Source: Constrictibacter sp. MBR-5 | GTDB lineage: Bacteria > Pseudomonadota > Alphaproteobacteria > JAJUGE01 | NCBI RefSeq assembly: GCF_040549485.1 | Contig: NZ_JBEPTK010000011.1 | Span: forward strand, 121,750-185,749 | Direction: 5' to 3' | Length of the DNA stretch: 64,000 nt | Shown here: one piece after another, positions 1 to 7,986 of the stretch | Numbering within the stretch: the first letter of the stretch is position 1 | Layout: each line of letters starts with the position of its first letter | Notes under the pieces: model-generated | Seen by the model: the letters and a program-made list of their open reading frames with translations, nothing else | Told to the model about the DNA's origin: nothing | Databases searched by the model: none | Made by a program: the position numbers and the translations under genes

Positions 1-729
1 GTTGGTCGGGTCGAGTTCGACCCAGCCCGCCCCCGGCACGTAGACCCGCAGCCATGCATGGGTCGCACCACCACCGAGGCTGCCGCTCTTCTGGGGTACG
101 TAGATGTATCCGGACACGAAGCGCGCCGCGAGGCCGAGCGAGCGCAGCGCTTCGATCATGAAGACCGCGAAGTCCCGACAGGTTCCGCTGCCCAGGCGCA
201 GCGTCCGCGTCGGCTCCTGCACGCCGCGCTCGGTGCGCGGCACGTAGTCGAAGCTCTGGCGCACCGCATGGGTCAGTGTGGCGAGCAGTTCGCGCGTGCC
301 GTTCGTCCCCTCCGGCCGCACGAAGCGCCGCACCCAGCGCTCGACCTCGTGGTCGGGGTCGGGATACTGCCGCTCGATCGACCGCGCCAGATCGGGCAGG
401 TCGTCGATGTCGTAGGAGAAGGGATATGTGGCCGCATAGGCCTCGATCGGAAAATCGAGCGCGTTCGTCGGCGTATGGTCCAGCACGACCCGGCTGTCGA
501 ACCGCAGCTCCGCCGCCCGCTTTCGCTCGAAGCGCACCACCCCGACACTGTTGCCGAACACGTCGTGCAGCCAGCGCAGGTCGCTCGGCTCCGGCGTGAT
601 CGTCAGGCTGGTCTCGATCAGCTTCTGGTCGTGCCCCTCGCGCGGCCGGAACATGATCCGGTGCTCGCCGAACCCCACCGGCTTGCGATAGCGGTAGGTG
701 GTCACATGGTGGACAGCGAGAATCGGCAC
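1..729 (-). CDS. Transglutaminase-like cysteine peptidase family protein (3' end outside window)
   Basis: The reading frame is open from a GTG at 729 to the window edge (243 codons), so the C-terminus is missing. The N-terminus (VHHVTTYRYRKPVGFGEH) matches the bacterial transglutaminase N-terminal domain. The core domain keeps all three catalytic positions: Cys184 in GSGTCRDFAVF, His224 in THAWLRV and Asp240 in ELDPTN. A GGAGG about 8 bases upstream of the GTG supports the start. Such proteins often sit with alpha-E and ATP-grasp proteins in a conserved cluster of unclear function; those partners would lie beyond the edge. The gene follows the P450 on the same strand with a gap of about 140 bp. 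It is not the small B2-type lasso leader peptidase, because it has the longer N-terminal domain, but a role in peptide processing cannot be excluded. Confidence 0.9.
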   Translation of the reverse strand, partial: MPILAVHHVTTYRYRKPVGFGEHRIMFRPREGHDQKLIETSLTITPEPSDLRWLHDVFGNSVGVVRFERKRAAELRFDSRVVLDHTPTNALDFPIEAYAATYPFSYDIDDLPDLARSIERQYPDPDHEVERWVRRFVRPEGTNGTRELLATLTHAVRQSFDYVPRTERGVQEPTRTLRLGSGTCRDFAVFMIEALRSLGLAARFVSGYIYVPQKSGSLGGGATHAWLRVYVPGAGWVELDPTN

Positions 730-868
730 GGCCAAGCCCTCCACGTCCGCACGCCGCACGGCGGCGACGCAGCCCCCATGCCGACGCGCGACGCGGACTG
801 GCATCGCACGGCGCGAACAGAATTCGGATGTCGTAGGAGTACGGGTAGATGGTGCGCGGCAGGGGCGT

Positions 869-2038
869 TTACAATCCGGCGCCGGCGCACGCCACCCCGG
901 CCTGCCGCAGGCGCTCCGCGACGAGCCGCCGGCCGAGCCAGGCAACGAACCAGCGGCCGAGACAATGGCGGCGTCGGGCGCCGAACATCAAGTGATAGGC
1001 GGACTGCGGCCCCGGCCGAAACCCTGTGCCGGCATCCATGACGCGCCGGTCGACGCTCGCAGCGGCGATGTTCACGATGATTCGGGTGCCGGCCGCGAAC
1101 GGACATCCCGCCACCGTGCGCGCCTCAGGCACGCGTCGCGCGATCACCGTCGACGACCGGAATGCCAACCGGAGCGCCTCGTCGACGAAATGCGTAATCC
1201 GCACCGAGCCCGCAGCCAAGGCCGGCCACATCGCCCGCTCCGCGTGCAGGCGGTCGTCGATCAGGAGTAGCGCCTCCGGCACGAGTTCGTTCAACGCAAC
1301 GAACAGCGAGACGGCCTGTGACAGGATCATTGCGTCCTCGTCGTCGGGCGCGTCGGTTACATGGGCGGCTGCCAGGAAGCTGCCCGCCCGGACGCCGCCA
1401 CCGGATCGCCGCCGCCGCATGTGTCCGAAGAGCGAGACGCTGCTCATCTGGAAATGGAGGCTGCTCCTGAGGCGCAGGCGCCCGTCCACGGTCACCATCT
1501 GGTCGCGCAACGACAGGACCAGCGGCAGGTCAGTCTCTTTCAGCCCCGCCGCCTGCACGAAGATGCGGTTGCAATGGGTGTTGATGTGCCACCGACGATC
1601 GGCGGCCGGCCGCGACCGGTCGAGGTCCGCCACCAGCGCGGCAACGCAGGGCGCGGCATGGGCTTTCATGTCGGCCGCATAGGCCCTGTAGCGCTCGATC
1701 GCCAGCCTGCGGAAATGCGTATGGGCGGCGCCCTCCAGGAACACGGGCACGGAGCGATCGATTTCCGCCATCACTGCTGCGGCCTGTGGCGCCGACGGTA
1801 AACTAGACTCTTGGGCTGTATGCAGGCCATGCGCGTTCGCAAGTCCCTGCTCGTCGAGCACCGCCCGGGCCGCGGCACTGCTCCAGGCGACGACATCGGC
1901 GCCGTCCTCGCTGGCCAGGAAGTCGGTATCTGCATAATCCGCTAGCTGTGCGGCAGAGGCGTCCTCGATGCTTGCGGAGAACGCCTTCTTGTCCAGGGTC
2001 AAGACTTTCCAGGGGATCATCGGCTCGTCCTTGGCCAC
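869..2038 (-). CDS. Cytochrome P450, divergent I-helix
   Basis: 389 residues, typical of a soluble bacterial P450. Visible P450 signatures are the C-helix region (AHTHFRRL, residues 105-112), the ExxR motif of the K-helix (E287-A-L-R290), and the heme loop FGARRRHCLG with Cys359 as the thiolate ligand. The segment expected to hold the I-helix AGxxT proton-relay motif (about 235-262) reads SQAVSLFVALNELVPEAL and lacks the acid-alcohol pair. Oxygen activation may therefore be unusual, or the enzyme may do something other than hydroxylation. The gene is divergent from the MBOAT gene, with a shared promoter gap of about 130 bp, so it probably belongs to the neighbouring peptide-modification locus. 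The P450 assignment is firm; the substrate is unknown. Confidence 0.87.
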   Translation of the reverse strand: MAKDEPMIPWKVLTLDKKAFSASIEDASAAQLADYADTDFLASEDGADVVAWSSAAARAVLDEQGLANAHGLHTAQESSLPSAPQAAAVMAEIDRSVPVFLEGAAHTHFRRLAIERYRAYAADMKAHAAPCVAALVADLDRSRPAADRRWHINTHCNRIFVQAAGLKETDLPLVLSLRDQMVTVDGRLRLRSSLHFQMSSVSLFGHMRRRRSGGGVRAGSFLAAAHVTDAPDDEDAMILSQAVSLFVALNELVPEALLLIDDRLHAERAMWPALAAGSVRITHFVDEALRLAFRSSTVIARRVPEARTVAGCPFAAGTRIIVNIAAASVDRRVMDAGTGFRPGPQSAYHLMFGARRRHCLGRWFVAWLGRRLVAERLRQAGVACAGAGL

Positions 2039-2170
2039 GTTCCGAAACCAACCCGGTACCGCAGCGAATCGTTAGAACTATACGACATTGTTCCGTCATT
2101 GCGTCGCATGGCGCGGTCGCGTAAGCACCGCGATCCTGGAAACAGAGGATCCCGAAAGTCCCGCTCTGCG

Positions 2171-3709
2171 ATGCTGTTCCAGTCGTTCTACTTCCTTGCG
2201 GGCTTCCTGCCGGCGACGCTCGCCCTGGTCGCGGCGGCGATGCAGCGCGGGTCGGGTGCGGCGCGGGTCGTCCTGATCCTCCTGTCGCTCGTCTTCTATG
2301 CCAGCTGGATCCCGGAACACACCCCGCTCCTGGCATTGTCGATCCTCGTCAACTGGCAGATCCGCGAGCGCATCGACCGCAAAGGCACCCGCGGTCACGC
2401 ATGGCAAACGCTGGGCGTCGTCCTCAACCTCACGGCCCTCGCCTGGTTCAAGTATCGCGGCTTCGCGGTCGACATCCTGATCGACCTCGGGGCGGTGGCG
2501 CCGTCGGCGCACATCGACATGCCGCCGGTGCCGCTGGCGCTCTCCTTCTTCACCTTTCAGCAGATCGGCTACCTGCTGATCGCGCCGCGCCGGGACGGCT
2601 GCGGCGAAGGTGATCGCCGGACGCGCTTTCGCGACTACGCCCTCTTCATCGCCTTCTTCCCGCAACTCGTGATCGGCCCGATCGTCCGCTGGCAGGAGTT
2701 CCAGCCGCAGACGAAGCTGAAGCGCTTCCTGGCGTTCCGCCGGATCGACCTCGCGGTCGGGGCGGCGATCTTCGCATTCGGCCTGGGCAAGAAGGTGTTC
2801 CTCGCCGACCCCATCCTCGGCATGATCGACCCGATCTATGCTGCCGCCGAGCGGGGAGAGACGATCGGCTTCGTCCAGGGCTGGATCGCCTGTTTCGGCT
2901 TCATCACCGGGCTGGCGCTCGACTTTTCGGGCTATTCCGACATGGCGACCGGCCTCGCCCGGCTGTTCGGCGTCGTCCTGCCCGTCAACTTCATGTCGCC
3001 GTTCCGCGCGACGACCATGGCCGAGTTCTGGCGCCGCTGGCACATGACGCTGACGCGCTTCTTCACCGGGCACCTCTACCGGGCGATCGCGGAATGGTGG
3101 GTGACCCGCGTCGGTACGTCGGCGCTTCGGCGGCGGCGCGAGCGCGGCGTGTGGCGCTCCAGGCTCGCCGATGTCGTGCCGATCATCCCGACGTTCCTTC
3201 TCATCGGCCTCTGGCACGGCGCGAACTGGACCTTCGTCCTGTTCGGTACGATGCATGCGGTGTTCGTCTCCGTGAACAGCATCTTTGCAGCACGCGGCCG
3301 CAGGTCGGGAAGACCGCCGGCCGGCTGGCCCCGCGTCTGGCGCCAGCTTCTCACCTTCACCTGTCTCGCCGCCAGTACCGCCGTCTTTCGTGCCGAGAGC
3401 ATGAGTAGCGTGGAAGCGCTGGCCCTAGCGGTCTGGCCGGGCGGTCCTCTCCTGGCTGGACCGCTGCCGGGCAGTCTGCACATCGCCGGACTGGCCGCGA
3501 TCTGCATCGGTGGTTTCTTCTTGCCGAATACCGCAGAGGTCTTCCGACGCTATCGGCCATTCATCCTGGACCCGCGCATCCCCCTCGCGCGGTCGCCGGT
3601 CGAGTTCCGTCTGACCTCGTCATGGGCGATTTCAGCCGGCATCCTTCTCGGCGTCGGGTTCCTGATGTCGCTCGGCCGTTCATCGCCCTTCGTCTACTTC
3701 GTGTTCTGA
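2171..3709 (+). CDS. MBOAT-family membrane O-acyltransferase (AlgI/PatA type)
   Basis: 512 residues and multi-spanning. The two diagnostic MBOAT histidines are present: His291 in EFWRRWHMTLTRFF and His349 in LIGLWHGANWT. Family members move acyl groups from a cytoplasmic donor across the membrane, usually to an SGNH partner that completes transfer outside; exactly such a partner follows 13 bp downstream. The ATG at 2171 (MLFQSFYF) is preferred because it begins at the first membrane segment; an in-frame extension to 2099 is basic and unlike the family. What is unusual is the operon: it continues into a PqqD-type RRE protein, which suggests that the acylated molecule may be a modified peptide and not a polysaccharide. 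That last step is inference. Confidence 0.9.
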   Translation: MLFQSFYFLAGFLPATLALVAAAMQRGSGAARVVLILLSLVFYASWIPEHTPLLALSILVNWQIRERIDRKGTRGHAWQTLGVVLNLTALAWFKYRGFAVDILIDLGAVAPSAHIDMPPVPLALSFFTFQQIGYLLIAPRRDGCGEGDRRTRFRDYALFIAFFPQLVIGPIVRWQEFQPQTKLKRFLAFRRIDLAVGAAIFAFGLGKKVFLADPILGMIDPIYAAAERGETIGFVQGWIACFGFITGLALDFSGYSDMATGLARLFGVVLPVNFMSPFRATTMAEFWRRWHMTLTRFFTGHLYRAIAEWWVTRVGTSALRRRRERGVWRSRLADVVPIIPTFLLIGLWHGANWTFVLFGTMHAVFVSVNSIFAARGRRSGRPPAGWPRVWRQLLTFTCLAASTAVFRAESMSSVEALALAVWPGGPLLAGPLPGSLHIAGLAAICIGGFFLPNTAEVFRRYRPFILDPRIPLARSPVEFRLTSSWAISAGILLGVGFLMSLGRSSPFVYFVF

Positions 3710-3722
3710 GTACAGGACCACG

Positions 3723-4985
3723 ATGTCCAGGCCCGGCCGCTTCCTCGCAATCCTGCTCTTCGCCGCTGCGGGCACGTTCGGCATGGCGCCGCTGCTCAGC
3801 ATCGCCGTCGACCCCTATGGTATCTGGGGCACGGCGACGCTGCTCTGGCGCAACCCGGCCACCTTCCCTTGGCTGGCCGACGGGGCGCGTGTACACGCAC
3901 GCTCCGCCGACCTGACGAGAGCCGAAATCCTGTACATGGGTGCGTCGAACGTGCAATGGGGCCTGCCGGTGACGTCGACCGGAGCCGGTTCGATCCGTGC
4001 CTACAAGGCAGCCGAGCCGTTCCAATCCCTGGAGGACGATAAATTCTACCTGGAGAAAGCGTTGAGCCGCGGCCAACTGCGCGAGGCGGTCGTGTCGGTC
4101 GACCTGGTGCATTTCGCGGGTCTGGGGATCCACCGGGAATGGCGTCGGGTCGTCGTCCCCTCGGATTCGCTACGACGCATCGCTTATGATCTGGCGAAAC
4201 TCTCGCTCCAGCCGGCATCTCTGGCGGACGCCCTGCGTGTGGCAACGTGGCGGCTCGCACCTGACTACGGCCGCCTGAACCCGGCTGCCGCTCCCTCGAT
4301 AATCTCGCGAGGATACGATACCGCTTGGCCGCTTTTTAGCCGGGCCAGCGGCGTGATTGCGGCGAGATTCGCTACGGAACACTGCCTCGACAGCCGCTTC
4401 GGTTTCGATTGGCGTGGCAATTCCATGTACGATCAATTGGCCGATCTGGCGCGCACGACACTGAACGCTGGTGTGCGCCTCTCCGTCGTGCAACTGCCGC
4501 AACACCTGATGATGAGGGAGACCTACGACCGCCTGGGTGTCGGACGCCGGTATGCGACATGGCTGCGCAGCGTGGTCGCGTTGATCGCAGACCTGAATGG
4601 CGGACCACTTCTGCGCGTCGTCGACTTCAACATGCCCCGCATGCACCTCGATGAAGGCTTCCCGTCATCGGCGGCGGATTCAGTGCAGGAGCCCCAAATG
4701 GACTGGTGGTACGATCAGCTGCATTTTTCGCCTAAGCTCGGCGCGCTGGTCGTTTCCGACCTGGAGCGCCCGGATGGGCCGGCCATCGGCGTCACTCTCA
4801 CCCCCGACAATGTCGAACGGCATCTGGCGGAGTTCGAGGCCTATCGCAAGTCCGCGCAACGGGTGTTGGACGCGAATCCGGCATCTGTGATGCGGCGGCT
4901 CCGCGATCGTCTACGCAGCACCAGCACGGACTGCGCACCGCAGTCGAAGCCCTCGACACGAGTCGCGGGGGAACGACATTCCTAA
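3723..4985 (+). CDS. SGNH/GDSL-like acyl-transfer partner protein
   Basis: 420 residues with an N-terminal hydrophobic segment (about residues 7-28) that is probably a signal anchor. The fold is suggested by a nucleophile-like block, GASNVQWG (Ser75), and a distal DxxH block, YDQLHFSPKLG (Asp331, His334), the usual SGNH positions for Ser and Asp-His. MBOAT partners such as AlgJ/AlgX and PatB have this layout and act in the periplasm. Coupling to the MBOAT gene (13-bp gap) supports a joint acyltransfer system. The C-terminal 60 residues look disordered and basic. Overall similarity to named families is low, so the assignment rests on motifs and neighbourhood. Confidence 0.65.
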   Translation: MSRPGRFLAILLFAAAGTFGMAPLLSIAVDPYGIWGTATLLWRNPATFPWLADGARVHARSADLTRAEILYMGASNVQWGLPVTSTGAGSIRAYKAAEPFQSLEDDKFYLEKALSRGQLREAVVSVDLVHFAGLGIHREWRRVVVPSDSLRRIAYDLAKLSLQPASLADALRVATWRLAPDYGRLNPAAAPSIISRGYDTAWPLFSRASGVIAARFATEHCLDSRFGFDWRGNSMYDQLADLARTTLNAGVRLSVVQLPQHLMMRETYDRLGVGRRYATWLRSVVALIADLNGGPLLRVVDFNMPRMHLDEGFPSSAADSVQEPQMDWWYDQLHFSPKLGALVVSDLERPDGPAIGVTLTPDNVERHLAEFEAYRKSAQRVLDANPASVMRRLRDRLRSTSTDCAPQSKPSTRVAGERHS

Positions 4986-5003
4986 CAGAGAGCGAAGCGA
5001 AGC

Positions 5004-5318
5004 ATGTCGACGGCGGAAAGCAGCCAGTTGTCAGAAGAGACTATCATCACCGTGGCGGAGGGCGTCGTCTGGACGCGGGTCGACGACGAGATTATCGCCA
5101 TCGACCCCAGGACCGAGCATTTCTTCGGCCTGCGCGGTGCCGGTATCGAGGCCTGGGAAGCGATCGTCAGCGGTACCACGGTCGGTGGCGCCCTCGCCGC
5201 CATTCTCGCCCGCTACGACGTGCCCGCGGCGCAGGCGAAGGCGGATCTCGAAGGGTTGCTGGAAAACCTTCTGGCACGCCGACTGATCGGCATCGGCGAA
5301 CAGGCGCCCCGCGAGTAA
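5004..5318 (+). CDS. PqqD-family peptide chaperone (RiPP recognition element)
   Basis: 104 residues, the usual length for a stand-alone PqqD/RRE domain. The pattern fits the family: an early strand (GVVWTRVDDEIIAIDPRTEH), then FFGLRGAGIEAWEAI, then the helical part TTVGGALAAILARYDV and a closing LLENLLARRLI. Such winged-helix domains bind the leader of a RiPP precursor and present it to modifying enzymes; the lasso B1 protein is the same fold and reads the YxxPxLxxxG leader motif. That motif occurs in the small ORF at 7646-7804. The gene is the last of the MBOAT-SGNH-pqqD operon (18-bp gap) and ends 4 bp from the convergent Nif11-like gene. Confidence 0.88.
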   Translation: MSTAESSQLSEETIITVAEGVVWTRVDDEIIAIDPRTEHFFGLRGAGIEAWEAIVSGTTVGGALAAILARYDVPAAQAKADLEGLLENLLARRLIGIGEQAPRE

Positions 5319-5322
5319 CCGC

Positions 5323-5553
5323 TCACCGCCCGGCCGCCCCCGGAGACGAACGGTAGGCGGGCGCCAGCCGCGCCAGGATGTCCAGCCGCAGCGCCCGTTC
5401 GAACTCGGTCTGGGAAAAATCGTAGCCCGACGTCCGCGCGCGGGCGAAGAGCGCCGGACGGACGGCTGCGGGGTCTCCCGCGGCCACCGCGGCGAGATCG
5501 ACCCCGCCGCTCCGGCAGGCCGCGATGAAGGCCATCGCCGATTGCAGACTCAT
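5323..5553 (-). CDS. Nif11-like leader/domain protein
   Basis: 76 residues. The opening MSLQSAMAFIAACRSGGVDL and the later ARARTSGYDFSQTEFERAL follow the Nif11 pattern (MSxxsaxxFl...d..l, then A...GydFt..El..a). In other bacteria Nif11 domains serve as long leaders of RiPP precursors, but many are stand-alone proteins of unknown role. There is no Gly-Gly processing site; the tail after residue 60 is short and has no Cys, so it does not look like a classic core peptide. The ATG overlaps the stop of the cyclase-like gene (ATGA), so the two are translationally coupled. It may be an accessory or second substrate of the locus. Confidence 0.7.
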   Translation of the reverse strand: MSLQSAMAFIAACRSGGVDLAAVAAGDPAAVRPALFARARTSGYDFSQTEFERALRLDILARLAPAYRSSPGAAGR

Positions 5554-7640
5554 ACGGAGTATGCCCCGATCAGCAGGTCGAGGGCGAGAACCGCCCCTGC
5601 CGTCGTGAACAGGCCGCGCACGTCGAGGTCGATGCGCCCTTCCCCCGGCGCGGGTGCGACGACCCAGGGATCCGGCGTCCGCATGCAGGCGCCTCCGCGC
5701 CAACCGCCGTCCTGGCGCTGTGATGCGACGAGCAGCCCCGCCAGCTTTCCGACAGCCGCGTCCATGGCCTGTCCGCTTGCGGCGAGGCCCGCCAGCCGCC
5801 AGGCCGCCGCGAACGGCTGCAGCCCTTCGTTCGGCAGGTCCGACAGCCAGGCCGCACCACGCGCCGCATCGATCGCCGGCGCGCCCTCGGCGAGAACGAG
5901 GGCCAGCGCCGTCGGATAGGAGGGCTCGTCCCACCAGTAGCCGGGCAGGCTGCCGTCCGCTGCCTGAGACCGCGTCACGAACGCCCGCGTGGGTTCCCCG
6001 ACGAGCGCCGCCGCCGCCGCGGAGACGCAGCCGTGGGACGCCCGGAATCCGCTGTCGTCGCAGCCTTCCAGACGCCCCTCAAAGCGGATCGGCGTCTCGG
6101 CCGCATAGGTCGCCACCCCGCCGTCCGGGGACACATGCCGCGCCACGAAGGCGCGGGCCGCATCTTCGGACGCTCCACCGCTCAGACCGAGTGCCCGCGA
6201 GAGGTGGAGGTACCAGGCGGTGCTGTCGGCATCCTGCGGCGTCCAGGCATTGAAGCCCCAGCCGCCCGATGGCCGCTGCCGGCGGCGCAGCGCCGCCTGC
6301 GCGCGCATGGCCGCCGCATGGCCGTCCGGGCCGATACCCGCTAGGCAGTAACCGATCACCGCACTCGGCCATTCGTCGCCGGCACCCAGCGGCGACACGA
6401 AGTCGCGCCAGAGACCCGCCTGGTCCTGACGACGCAGCAGGAAACGCACGCCCGCGTCGCGCGCCTCCACGAGCGCATCACGGGCCGGCATCGAGGACGG
6501 CCAGGACGGAAGAGGCGTCGGAGCGGCCAAGGGCACGCGCTCCGCCGCCACGTAGGCCTTGGTACGCCAGCCACCCCCGGCAGTCGCCGGCATGAACTTG
6601 AGATGCGATATCCAGACCCGCGCCGACGGCACCCGCCCCGGCGGCGCTGTCAGTGCATCCAGCAGCCATGCATCCGGCCACTGCACCGCGGGATCACCGG
6701 GCAGGATACGGCACGGGGATGCAAGCACGCTATCCATCGCAGCCGGGTCGGCGCCGCAGCGCTCGCGGGCGATCGCCGCGAGCCGGCCCCAGCGGCTGTC
6801 GGTTTCGAACGCCTCCTCGATGAAGCACTCGAACCCCGAGAGGCGGAGCAAGGGCGGCGATCCGGCCGGCAGGTACAGGTCGAGCGCCAGCGTGACCTTG
6901 TCCACCGTCTCGACCAGCAGGTCGAACAGGGCCACACCATCCTCGGGAAAATCCTGTAGGTCCGATGTGTACGCGAAACCGGCCAGCGCACCCAGCGGCA
7001 AGCCGGTGACATTCAGGCGCACCGACCCACCGCGGCCCGCCATAAGACCCAGGGATCCGATCCCGGCGCCGGGCGGCAAACATGATCCGATGGCACCGAT
7101 CGACATCGCGGCGCGGTCTGCGACCGCATGGCCGAGGGTAAAGCGCACAGCGGAGTCGATCGCTTCGGCATGGTGCCGACCGGCGGCGGCACTCCCGCGG
7201 AAAAAAACGCTCGTTCCACTAGGCGTCCCGTTCGAGGTGAGGTCCGTCTCGAGAAAGCAGGTCTCGGCCCAAAGCCCCAAGGCGGAGCCATCCATCCGCC
7301 ACAGATCCACGAGTACATCGGCGGGACGCCGCGCAGATCCCGTATCCGGCAGCAGAGTCCCAGCCTCCGACCGCCGCACATACTGATGAAGCGCCAGCAC
7401 TTCGGCCGGCGGCCCGAGGTCGATCTCAACCGCCAGCCGCGGCAGACCCGACATCAAGTGCCCGCACCGCGCGACGGCCGAGCTGACGTCGGCCCCCGTC
7501 CTCAGATGCAGAAGGCTTGCGGCGCCGCGTACTTCCTGTCGGGAGCCTGCCACGAGGGACGCATCCGACACTCCACCACCTATGATGATCCGGCAGACGA
7601 TCGCGGTGCCATCTTTAGCTCGAGCGGTCCCGCCCGACAC
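5550..7640 (-). CDS. Terpene-cyclase-fold (prenyltransferase/squalene-oxidase repeat) protein with unknown N-terminal half
   Basis: 696 residues. From about residue 395 onward it shows alpha/alpha-barrel repeats with QW-like motifs (RRQDQAGLWRDF, RQRPSGGWGFNAW, RQDGGWRGG). A DADSTAW motif lies at Asp470-Asp472, where class II terpene cyclases have DxDDTA; the last Asp is Ser here, so cyclase chemistry may be altered or lost. The first ~380 residues match no family I recognise; a block near their end reads SARVWISHLKFM then WRTKAYVAAE. The start is a GTG at 7640, 5 bp after the stop of the precursor-like gene; no clear Shine-Dalgarno is seen. The gene lies between a RiPP-like precursor and a Nif11-like gene, so peptide modification is the most economical role, but this is not shown. 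Confidence 0.75.
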   Translation of the reverse strand: MSGGTARAKDGTAIVCRIIIGGGVSDASLVAGSRQEVRGAASLLHLRTGADVSSAVARCGHLMSGLPRLAVEIDLGPPAEVLALHQYVRRSEAGTLLPDTGSARRPADVLVDLWRMDGSALGLWAETCFLETDLTSNGTPSGTSVFFRGSAAAGRHHAEAIDSAVRFTLGHAVADRAAMSIGAIGSCLPPGAGIGSLGLMAGRGGSVRLNVTGLPLGALAGFAYTSDLQDFPEDGVALFDLLVETVDKVTLALDLYLPAGSPPLLRLSGFECFIEEAFETDSRWGRLAAIARERCGADPAAMDSVLASPCRILPGDPAVQWPDAWLLDALTAPPGRVPSARVWISHLKFMPATAGGGWRTKAYVAAERVPLAAPTPLPSWPSSMPARDALVEARDAGVRFLLRRQDQAGLWRDFVSPLGAGDEWPSAVIGYCLAGIGPDGHAAAMRAQAALRRRQRPSGGWGFNAWTPQDADSTAWYLHLSRALGLSGGASEDAARAFVARHVSPDGGVATYAAETPIRFEGRLEGCDDSGFRASHGCVSAAAAALVGEPTRAFVTRSQAADGSLPGYWWDEPSYPTALALVLAEGAPAIDAARGAAWLSDLPNEGLQPFAAAWRLAGLAASGQAMDAAVGKLAGLLVASQRQDGGWRGGACMRTPDPWVVAPAPGEGRIDLDVRGLFTTAGAVLALDLLIGAYSV

Positions 7641-7645
7641 CTATC

Positions 7646-7804
7646 TCAGGAGACACCTACCTCACGAGTAGCTGATGCCATCGAACGTGCCGCTACCAGC
7701 CCCCCCTCGGCGGCTTCCTTGGCCAAAAGACCGTAATCCACGAGAATGGGCGGCTGGTATGCGGCCTTCGGTTCCGATTCGCTGCGGTCGACTTCGAATT
7801 CCAC
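7646..7804 (-). CDS. Candidate RiPP precursor with lasso-type leader motif
   Basis: Read from a GTG at 7804 it is 52 residues. Residues 16-25, YQPPILVDYG, fit the lasso leader motif YxxPxLxxxG exactly; this is the element bound by B1/PqqD-like RREs. The Thr expected six residues after the Gly is Ala31. The tail GGLVAARSMASATREVGVS has no Asp/Glu 7-9 residues after a Gly, so a lasso macrolactam is unlikely. It contains several Ser/Thr and ends in Ser, the residue phosphorylated by HPrK-like kinases in paeninodin-type loci. A GGGAGG lies 5 bases before the 7804 GTG. An alternative GTG at 7873 gives 75 residues. The gene is first in the operon with the cyclase-like and Nif11-like genes. The motif is seen directly; the function is inferred. 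Confidence 0.62.
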   Translation of the reverse strand: MEFEVDRSESEPKAAYQPPILVDYGLLAKEAAEGGLVAARSMASATREVGVS

Positions 7805-7986
7805 TACACCCTCCCGGGTCAAGACCGAAACAGGCGCGCCGAATCCGGAGGTACCGGGTGGCGAGCCGAACACGGGTCACATCGTTTATCCTCCACGTAT
7901 GGCGAAGTCGAGAGTCGGCTACAAGATCGGGCCCTCGGCAGGCACGGCGGGAACAGGATGCGCCACTCTTGAAGGAAATCGCCCCG
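7805..7986. promoter_or_regulatory. Divergent promoter region of the precursor and kinase units
   Basis: This ~180-bp gap separates the minus-strand precursor operon from the plus-strand kinase. On the minus strand a strong GGAGG sits 7 bases before an ATG at 7882-7880 that is followed at once by TGA (start-stop). The precursor frame can then only be entered at the GTG at 7873 or the GTG at 7804. No convincing sigma70 boxes were identified by eye. Confidence 0.45.

Noticed and set aside
1..729. Lasso B2-type leader peptidase
   Set aside because: It has the longer bacterial transglutaminase N-terminal domain and is separated from the RiPP genes by the P450; it more likely belongs to the transglutaminase/alpha-E cluster.
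2096..3256. Long minus-strand frame over the MBOAT gene
   Set aside because: Highly charged, repetitive translation with no domain; the MBOAT histidines lie on the other strand.
7646..7804. Lasso peptide precursor in the strict sense
   Set aside because: The leader motif fits, but Thr at -2 is replaced, no Asp/Glu is at ring position 7-9, and no cyclase is encoded nearby.
7675..7986. N-terminal extension of the HPrK-like kinase
   Set aside because: The extra ~100 residues have no domain and are antisense to the precursor; the GTG at 7987 has a Shine-Dalgarno.
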